Positions 1 to 5,114 of a stretch of 5,114 nt of DNA are shown here, one piece after another. Each line of letters starts with the position of its first letter. The stretch's first letter is position 1. The position numbers and the translations under genes were made by a program. Source of the DNA: an uncultured Lachnospiraceae bacterium (lineage in GTDB: Bacteria; Bacillota_A; Clostridia; Lachnospirales; Lachnospiraceae); the NCBI GenBank assembly GCA_902795985.1, contig CADBNG010000252.1, positions 1 through 5,114 on the forward strand, written 5' to 3'. The notes under the pieces are model-generated. The model worked only from the letters and a program-made list of their open reading frames with translations. It ran no database searches and was not told the origin of the DNA.

Positions 1-1860
1 ATGGAGGAGAGAATCCTGGGAACGGTCCGGGAGTTCGGCCTGGAAGACCAGGTGGTCTATTCCTCTTTTTTGCCGGAATCCGTTGGCCTGATAAAAAAGC
101 GGGATCCTTCCGCGCAGACGGCCATCCTGGCTCCGCTCTTTTCCGAGGGTCTGGCGCTGGCGGAACAATATCATGCGGACGGGGTTCATGCCCATATACA
201 GAAAATCGACACAGTGCCGGCAAGAGCTTTCACCTGCCGGCCGGTCCGCGCCTGGACAGCAGGCATGGAACCTTTTTTCGGGGAGACGGGAAGACGGGAG
301 ACGCTGGATCTGAAAAAGGCCCGGGAACAGGGGGTGACGGACGTCTTCACCAATTTCCCGGAGATCTATGCGGGACGGCTTGTGCCGGAAGGCGCTCGCC
401 GGGAGCCGGAGACGACATCCGGCCTCTGCGTCCGTGAGCAGGACGGAAGACTGAAAGGCTGCAGCGCCGGAATCCTTACAAACGGCGAGCCTCTCCGGGT
501 GAAGGCCGGGTCCCGGCTGTATCAGGTGGGGCCGGCGGTTCCGGCACGCCTCTGGTTTTATGATATGAAAAGGCCGGAGCAGTGGATCCGGACCTACAGC
601 TATTCGCCGGAATCCTGCTGGATGACGTTTGATCCCGAACACTCCCTGCAGGAGTGGAACGGGGAACCGAAGGTGATGGAAAAAGACGGTTTTATCCGTC
701 TGGAGGCGCATCTGCCGGGGCCGGAATCCTCCGCCGGGCTGGTGTGCCGGGAAAGCGCGGAAAACGGGCCGGAAGCGGCCGGAAGCAGTTCGATCCTTCC
801 ATCAGAAAAGCAGGCTGTGCTGTCCGCTCCGGACAACAACGAAAAGCCGGTTCCGGACACCGCCCCCCGAGTGCATGGGAATATCGGACGAACGTCCTTT
901 GTTCTGGAATATCCCCGGGGAACGGGGGAAAAAGAGGCCGGAATCCGCCCCTGCTTCCGGGAAGAGATCCTGCGGATGAGCAAAAGGATCGGCCGGGACA
1001 GGACGCCGGAAGAAGCGCTGCTGTTCCTTCTGGCGGATACGCATTATACGGTTAACGGGATCTGGGAGGAAACCGGAAAAAACGTCCGGGCCCTTGCGGG
1101 AAGATGCCCGCCCGATGCCGTCATCCATCTGGGAGACCTGACCGACGGGATGCTTCCCTGGCCCGCCACCCTGGATTTTTCCAGGAGGGTCCTTTGGGAT
1201 CTGAAAAAAACCGGCGCGCCGGTTTACCTGTGCATCGGAAACCATGATACCAATTATTTCAGAGGCAATCCGGATCCGATCCGCGCGTCCGAAGCCGCGA
1301 AGCTTCTGATGGGCCGGAAAAAACCGTATTATTACGAGGATCTTCCCGCGGCAAAGCTGCGGATGATCTTCCTGGCTTCCTTTAATCCGCAGTTTGAGGA
1401 AAGAGAAAAACGATACGGCTTCGCGCCGGAAGTTATCCGCTGGCTGTCCCGGACGCTGAAGAGGACGCCGGAAGAGTACCGGGTGCTGGTTTTCTCCCAT
1501 GTGCCCCTGCTGCCCCGGATGCACGTCTGGAGCCAGGGAATCCGCGGAAGCGAAAAAACGGTCCGCATCCTGGAAACGTTCCAGCAGAAGAGGGGAACCC
1601 TCCTGGCCTTTATCCACGGCCACAACCATGCGGACCAGACCGACCGGAGCCTTTCCTTCCCGGTGGTGTCCGTCGGATGCGGGAAGCTGGAAAGCTTTCC
1701 GGAAAAAAAGCCGGCCGGGTCGGTCTGCTTTGAACGGGAAGAAGGGGAGCGGACGCAGGACCTTTGGGATGTGCTGCGCGTCCGGAAGGACGGCGGCCTG
1801 GAGTTTCTCCGGTTCGGGGCCGGGGAAGACAGAATACTGGAGCCGGAAAGAATAGTATGA
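1..1860 (+). CDS. GDPD-metallophosphoesterase fusion protein, 5' partial
   Basis: Seen: 619 residues in frame from base 1 to a TGA at 1858-1860. Residues 1-123 match the second half of a glycerophosphodiester phosphodiesterase barrel: a VVYSSF strand near 18-23, GVHAHI at 61-66, RAWTAG at 83-88, and GVTDVFTNFPEIY at 111-123, equivalent to the family's closing 'GVDGIITDYP'. The family's HRG motif and acidic metal ligands lie upstream of this part, so Met1 is probably internal and the gene begins outside the window. Residues 135-325 are beta-rich and Trp/Tyr-rich, with a variable Gly/Ser/Pro stretch at 240-292. Residues 340-570 form a calcineurin-like metallophosphoesterase with all five motifs: DTH (346-348), GDLTDG (378-383), GNHD (413-416), FSH (498-500) and HGHNH (539-543). 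No signal peptide or membrane segment is visible in this part. Family knowledge: GDPD yields glycerol-3-phosphate plus an alcohol; metallophosphoesterases cleave phosphomono- or diesters. Inferred: sequential hydrolysis of a glycerophosphodiester or glycan-phosphate. The exact substrate is unknown. Confidence 0.87.
   Translation: MEERILGTVREFGLEDQVVYSSFLPESVGLIKKRDPSAQTAILAPLFSEGLALAEQYHADGVHAHIQKIDTVPARAFTCRPVRAWTAGMEPFFGETGRRETLDLKKAREQGVTDVFTNFPEIYAGRLVPEGARREPETTSGLCVREQDGRLKGCSAGILTNGEPLRVKAGSRLYQVGPAVPARLWFYDMKRPEQWIRTYSYSPESCWMTFDPEHSLQEWNGEPKVMEKDGFIRLEAHLPGPESSAGLVCRESAENGPEAAGSSSILPSEKQAVLSAPDNNEKPVPDTAPRVHGNIGRTSFVLEYPRGTGEKEAGIRPCFREEILRMSKRIGRDRTPEEALLFLLADTHYTVNGIWEETGKNVRALAGRCPPDAVIHLGDLTDGMLPWPATLDFSRRVLWDLKKTGAPVYLCIGNHDTNYFRGNPDPIRASEAAKLLMGRKKPYYYEDLPAAKLRMIFLASFNPQFEEREKRYGFAPEVIRWLSRTLKRTPEEYRVLVFSHVPLLPRMHVWSQGIRGSEKTVRILETFQQKRGTLLAFIHGHNHADQTDRSLSFPVVSVGCGKLESFPEKKPAGSVCFEREEGERTQDLWDVLRVRKDGGLEFLRFGAGEDRILEPERIV
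1208..1225. repeat. Perfect 18-bp palindrome inside the metallophosphoesterase coding region
   Basis: AAACCGGCGCGCCGGTTT reads identically on both strands. It encodes residues Lys-Thr-Gly-Ala-Pro-Val (403-408), between the GDLTDG and GNHD motifs. No spacer or T-run follows, so it is not a convincing terminator. The GC-rich codon preference of the gene (ACC GGC GCG CCG GTT) could produce it by chance. Confidence 0.5.
1845..1850 (+). promoter_or_regulatory. Ribosome-binding site for the LicD-family gene
   Basis: GGAAAG lies 6 bases before the ATG at 1857, inside the last codons of the upstream gene. It is a weak Shine-Dalgarno match. Together with the ATGA stop/start overlap it supports 1857 as the start and suggests partly re-initiation-driven translation. 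Confidence 0.5.
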
Positions 1861-2693
1861 TTGATCTGACACCGGAACAATTACGGGAAGTCCAGCGGAC
1901 GGAGCTGGAACTGCTGGTCGAAACCCGCCGGATCTGTGACCGGCACGGAATCCCCTATGTAATCATCGCCGGAACGCTTCTGGGAGCGGTGCGCCATCAG
2001 GGCTTCATTCCCTGGGATGACGACGCGGACGTGGCGATGCTGAGACCGGATTACGAGCGGTTCCGCCGGATCTGCGAAACGGAGCTGGACCCGGAACGCT
2101 TTGTTTTCCAGGACGACCGCTGCGCGAAGGGATACCGTTGGGGATACGGAAAACTGCGGCGAAAAGGAACGGAGTTCCTGCGGGAATTCCAGGAGGACAT
2201 GCCCTATTTCCAGGGGATTTTCATCGACATTTTCCCGATGGATCCGGTTCCCGAAAATGCGCTGCTGCGGGCAGCCGTGGACCGGGAATGCTTCCTCATC
2301 CGGAAATTCCTCTGGGCGCGGGTCGGGAAAAAAGCGGACAAAAATCCCGGTAAAAGGCTTCTCTACCGCCTGATGGACCGGGTGCCCGAGGAGAAGATCC
2401 TCTGTGCTTATCACGGCCTGGTCCGCCGGATGCAGCGGCACCGGAATTCTTCCTGGGTGCGGATCCTGATGTTCCCCACGCCGAATAATGCCCGGGGATA
2501 CCGCAGAAAGTGGTATGAAAAACGGCGGCAGTACCGGTTTGAAAACGAATGGTTTTCCGGGATCCGAAGCGCGAAAGCCTACCTGACCTTCAAGTTCGGG
2601 GATTACCTTACGCTTCCTCCTGAAGCGGAACGGAAGACCCATCCGGTCAGCCGGCTTGTCCTGCTTTCGGACGGAAAAGAAAAAACGAAATGA
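1857..2693 (+). CDS. LicD family phosphotransferase
   Basis: A complete 278-residue protein, a normal length for the family. LicD proteins belong to a nucleotidyltransferase-fold superfamily that transfers phosphocholine or related phospho-groups from an activated donor onto glycans, such as teichoic acid or lipopolysaccharide; fukutin-type proteins are relatives. Seen: the hallmark GTLLGAVRHQGF at 39-50, then IPWDDDADVAM at 51-61, whose Asp cluster (54-56, 58) should bind metal and catalyse; RPDYERF at 63-69; GIFIDIFPMDP at 120-130; and the C-terminal FGDYLTLPP at 247-255 followed by His262. No membrane segment is evident, so it is probably cytoplasmic. The ATG at 1857 is chosen because it overlaps the upstream stop as ATGA, has a GGAAAG 6 bases upstream, and begins the typical N-terminal helix. 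An in-frame ATG at 1764 would only add 31 residues inside the upstream gene. The stop overlaps the start of the next gene in the same way. Whether the group is phosphocholine, phosphoethanolamine, glycerol phosphate or something else is not readable. Confidence 0.95.
   Translation: MIDLTPEQLREVQRTELELLVETRRICDRHGIPYVIIAGTLLGAVRHQGFIPWDDDADVAMLRPDYERFRRICETELDPERFVFQDDRCAKGYRWGYGKLRRKGTEFLREFQEDMPYFQGIFIDIFPMDPVPENALLRAAVDRECFLIRKFLWARVGKKADKNPGKRLLYRLMDRVPEEKILCAYHGLVRRMQRHRNSSWVRILMFPTPNNARGYRRKWYEKRRQYRFENEWFSGIRSAKAYLTFKFGDYLTLPPEAERKTHPVSRLVLLSDGKEKTK
2673..2680 (+). promoter_or_regulatory. Weak ribosome-binding site for the multidomain glycosyltransferase gene
   Basis: GGAAAAGA lies 9 bases before the ATG at 2690, within an A-rich run coding for the Lys-rich C-terminus of the LicD-family protein. 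It is only a partial Shine-Dalgarno match, so translation probably depends on coupling through the ATGA overlap. It favours 2690 over the in-frame ATG at 2705, which has no better site in front of it. Confidence 0.4.
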
Positions 2694-5114
2694 AGAGTTC
2701 ACCGATGGATCTGAAAAAGCTGCTGGAAAAACAGAAAAGCATTGCCGTTTTCGGTACCGGATACGCGGCCGGGGTCTTTTTCCTCGCGCTGGAAGAGGCC
2801 GGGCTTGCCCGCCGGGTTTCGGTTTTTGTGGAAACACGGCCGAAGCCGGGGAAGACATTCCGGGGCTGCCCGGTGGTTTCCGTTTCGGAATATGAAAAAA
2901 ACCGGGAGGACAGCCTGCTGTGCATCGCGGTGCACGGTTCGATCCTTTCGGAAGTGGAAACGGAGCTGTCCCGGTACGGCCTGGAAGGCATCTGGATTTA
3001 TCCGCAGCTGTTTGACCTGCTGTACGGGGCTCCTGTTGAAGATAAAAAAATCCCGGTACGGGAAATCCTTGCCCGGCAGAACCCGGAACATTACTGGATC
3101 GCCGTCCGCGCCCTGGCGGCGGAAACGGCCGGAAGCAGCGGCGGAGAGGTTTATTTAAAGGCGCTGTCGCTGTTCTCTTCCCCGGAAACCTCCGGAAGAC
3201 GGCTGGATTATTTTCATGACCTGATGGAGAACGTCCGCCAAAACGGCCTGGATGACTCGCAGCCGGTGCTGCTGGACGAGGACGGCCGGATCATTGACGG
3301 GCTGCACCGGATCGCGCTGGCCGCCCTGTGGGAAATCCCGGAGATTTCCTGCCGGATCTACCGCCGGTCCCCGCTTTATGAACGGATTCTGGACGAACGG
3401 AATTTCCTGACGGAAGAGGCGCTTCGCGGTGCCGGCCTGACCGAACAGGAGCGGGAAATGCTTCAGAGGACGCAGCGGAAAATCTTCGGGAACGGTCCGA
3501 CGGTTTCCGTCATCCTGCCGGTCTATAATGTGGCAGACTATATTGATGAATGCATGGAATCCCTCTGCGCCCAGACGTTTGAGGATTTTGAGGCGCTGCT
3601 GATCGATGACGGGTCCACGGATGATTCGCCCGGAATCTGCGATTCGTGGGCGGAAAAGGATTCGAGGATCCGGGTGATCCATAAGGAAAACGGCGGCGTA
3701 TCCTCCGCCCGGAACCGGGGGATCGAAGAAGCGGCCGGCCGGTATCTGGCCTTTGCGGATCCCGATGACTGGCTGGATCCGGACTATCTGGAAGAACTGG
3801 TCCGCGCGGCGGAAGAGTCGGACGCGGATATGGCCGAATGCGATCTGTGGCGGGTCAACGGCCGGACAGGCGCAAAGATTTACCGTTCGTGCTACGGAAC
3901 GATGGGCATTCCCTGGACCCGGGAAGAGCATATGATCTACGGATCCACCGCCACCTATAAAGCGGTTACCCGCCGCTCCCTCTGGATCCGGAACGCCGTC
4001 CGGCTGCCGGACTGCGCCTTTGAGTCACCGGCCGTATACGCGCTGGTCCTGGCGCTGGCGAACCGCGTCGTCAACGTGAAAAAGCCGATGTATTATTACC
4101 GGCGGTTCCGTCCGGCGTCCCTGATCGAAACCGGATATGCCCATCGGGACGGCCGTCCGAACAACACGCTGGGAATCGAAGCCATGGAGCATCTGACGGA
4201 TGAATTCCGCCGGCTGGGCCTGTACGAAGAGTATAAGGAAACGCTGGAGCGGGCCGTCAAGTACCGGCTGAGCGATATCCTGGCCATGCAGTTTCACCGG
4301 AAAACCATCCGGGACCACCGGGAAACCGCCGGGAATTTCCGGGCGTTTCTGGAGCGCACGTTCCCGGAATCACCCAATGACCGGTACCTTCTGGTGGGAG
4401 GATACAACCTGAACCGGATCCTGGTCCATCTGAAGCTGCTGCAGGACCCGGACTGCCGTTTTAATTTTTCCAGTATCATCAGCATCGCCGATGAAGCCCC
4501 GGGGAGCGAAACAATCCGGCACCGGAACCGTTACCGTGAGATCATGCTGCAGCGGGAGGAAGACCGTTCGTTCTGGAGCATTCTGGAACAGACGCGCCCG
4601 TCGTTCCTGTTTATCGACCTGATCGAAGAACGGTTTGATATTCTGGAACGGGAAGGCCGCCTTATTACGGACAGTGACGCGCGAAGCGGAGCGGAGCCGG
4701 ACGAAGGCGCCGCGGTCAAAGCCTGCCGGAGGATTCCCAGAGACAGCGGGGAGTGCCGGCAGCTGTTTGCCGGGAAAAGCCGCGCGTTCATCGAAAGGGT
4801 CAAAGCCGCCGTTTCGGACGTCCGGATCGTCGTGGTGGAGAATTATCTTTCGGAAACGGTCGGATCCCCGGAAAAACAGGAGCCGTTCCCGGAGCTCGAA
4901 TCGATCCGGGAAACCAATGCCGTCCTGAAGCAGTGCTACGGGGCGCTGTATGAGGCCTGCCCGGATGCGGTGAGGATTGTTCCGGGAGAAAGCGGGGAAG
5001 AAAAGGACCTGCTTTTCACGGACCGGAATTACGAATACGGCGCGATTCCGTCGCACCTGAATGAAATCGTGAACCGGAAGATCGCGAAGAGAATCGGGGA
5101 AACCCTGTTCGGAG
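2690..5114 (+). CDS. Multidomain GT2 glycosyltransferase with Rossmann-like, ParB-like and DUF6270-like domains, 3' partial
   Basis: Seen: an uninterrupted frame from the ATG at 2690 to the window edge, 808 codons plus one base, with no stop. Domains in order: (1) a Rossmann-like fold at about 17-105, with the nucleotide-binding loop IAVFGTGYAAG at 18-28, like NAD- or sugar-nucleotide-binding domains in glycan loci; (2) a helical segment at about 110-185; (3) a ParB/sulfiredoxin-like segment at about 188-225, with PVLLDEDGRIIDG followed by LHRIALA, the core being DGLHR at 203-207; (4) a GT2 (GT-A) domain at about 270-480, with PTVSVILPVYN (270-280), DDGSTDD (306-312), NGGVSSARNRG (334-344), the DPDD metal motif (357-360) and a closing YYYRR (468-472); (5) a DUF6270/SGNH-like region from about 565 to the edge, with RYLLVGGYN (565-573) and FIDLIEERFDIL (641-652). 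The role should be cytoplasmic assembly of a surface glycan; donor and acceptor are unknown. ATGA overlap with licD-like gene indicates co-translation. An alternative start is Met6 at 2705. The GT2 call is firm, the last domain tentative. Confidence 0.92.
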   Translation, partial: MKSSPMDLKKLLEKQKSIAVFGTGYAAGVFFLALEEAGLARRVSVFVETRPKPGKTFRGCPVVSVSEYEKNREDSLLCIAVHGSILSEVETELSRYGLEGIWIYPQLFDLLYGAPVEDKKIPVREILARQNPEHYWIAVRALAAETAGSSGGEVYLKALSLFSSPETSGRRLDYFHDLMENVRQNGLDDSQPVLLDEDGRIIDGLHRIALAALWEIPEISCRIYRRSPLYERILDERNFLTEEALRGAGLTEQEREMLQRTQRKIFGNGPTVSVILPVYNVADYIDECMESLCAQTFEDFEALLIDDGSTDDSPGICDSWAEKDSRIRVIHKENGGVSSARNRGIEEAAGRYLAFADPDDWLDPDYLEELVRAAEESDADMAECDLWRVNGRTGAKIYRSCYGTMGIPWTREEHMIYGSTATYKAVTRRSLWIRNAVRLPDCAFESPAVYALVLALANRVVNVKKPMYYYRRFRPASLIETGYAHRDGRPNNTLGIEAMEHLTDEFRRLGLYEEYKETLERAVKYRLSDILAMQFHRKTIRDHRETAGNFRAFLERTFPESPNDRYLLVGGYNLNRILVHLKLLQDPDCRFNFSSIISIADEAPGSETIRHRNRYREIMLQREEDRSFWSILEQTRPSFLFIDLIEERFDILEREGRLITDSDARSGAEPDEGAAVKACRRIPRDSGECRQLFAGKSRAFIERVKAAVSDVRIVVVENYLSETVGSPEKQEPFPELESIRETNAVLKQCYGALYEACPDAVRIVPGESGEEKDLLFTDRNYEYGAIPSHLNEIVNRKIAKRIGETLFG

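Noticed and set aside
1764..1856. An upstream start for the LicD-family gene at base 1764
   Set aside because: It would add 31 Arg/Gly/Pro-rich residues that are just the preceding gene read in another frame. The ATGA overlap at 1857 and the normal family N-terminus fit better.
802..1872. A 356-codon open frame on the minus strand
   Set aside because: It lies opposite the metallophosphoesterase domain, whose five motifs are intact on the plus strand. Its product is rich in Pro, Arg, Phe and Gly with no recognisable motif, as expected from reading CCG/CGG/GAA-rich genes backwards.
1881..2858. A 325-codon open frame on the minus strand
   Set aside because: It is antisense to the LicD-family gene, crosses the junction into the next gene, and has no recognisable domain. 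The plus-strand LicD motifs are decisive.
3254..3365. A chromosome- or plasmid-partitioning ParB gene
   Set aside because: Only the small 'DG-HR' core is present, with no helix-turn-helix DNA-binding domain and no ParA neighbour, and it is in frame with a glycosyltransferase.
3155..3931. A 258-codon open frame on the minus strand
   Set aside because: It is antisense to the ParB-like and GT2 region; it has Pro/Arg-rich composition and no family resemblance.
4370..5056. A 228-codon open frame on the minus strand
   Set aside because: It is antisense to the C-terminal domain of the large plus-strand protein, which stays open throughout and matches a known protein layout.
1..5114. tRNA, rRNA, riboswitch, CRISPR array, insertion sequence, promoter or rho-independent terminator
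   Set aside because: The whole window is coding with no intergenic gap. I saw no cloverleaf, no regularly spaced repeats, no terminal inverted repeats with a transposase, and no GC stem followed by a T-run.

Overview
The window is a densely packed piece of one plus-strand operon. It has three protein genes, no intergenic space, and both gene junctions are 4-base ATGA overlaps. Both outer genes are cut by the window edges. The base composition is GC-rich, with strong use of CGG, CCG, CTG, GAA and GGA codons. LicD-family proteins, multidomain GT2 glycosyltransferases and GDPD proteins occur together in surface-glycan loci of Bacillota, so a GC-rich gut or rumen member of the Clostridia is my best guess. 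This is inference; nothing in the window fixes the taxon.

Layout. Bases 1-1860 encode the C-terminal part of a bifunctional protein: the tail of a glycerophosphodiester phosphodiesterase (GDPD) domain, a beta-rich linker region, and a complete calcineurin-like metallophosphoesterase domain with all its metal-ligand motifs. Bases 1857-2693 encode a complete 278-residue LicD-family phosphotransferase. Bases 2690-5114 are open to the end of the window and encode at least 808 residues of a large mosaic protein. In order it has a Rossmann-like nucleotide-binding domain, a helical segment, a ParB/sulfiredoxin-like 'DG-HR' domain, a GT2 glycosyltransferase domain, and a C-terminal domain resembling the SGNH-like DUF6270 family but with altered signature residues.

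How the genes may work together (inference). GDPD enzymes release glycerol-3-phosphate and an alcohol such as choline or ethanolamine from glycerophosphodiesters. LicD-family enzymes transfer phospho-substituents such as phosphocholine onto glycans. GT2 enzymes build the glycan. Tight translational coupling suggests that the three act in one cytoplasmic pathway making or recycling a phospho-decorated cell-surface polysaccharide or teichoic-acid-like polymer. The substrates cannot be read from the sequence.

I saw no tRNA, rRNA, CRISPR array, insertion sequence, promoter or terminator. Non-coding features are limited to weak ribosome-binding sites inside upstream genes, one perfect 18-bp palindrome and a few short repeated words, all lying in coding sequence.
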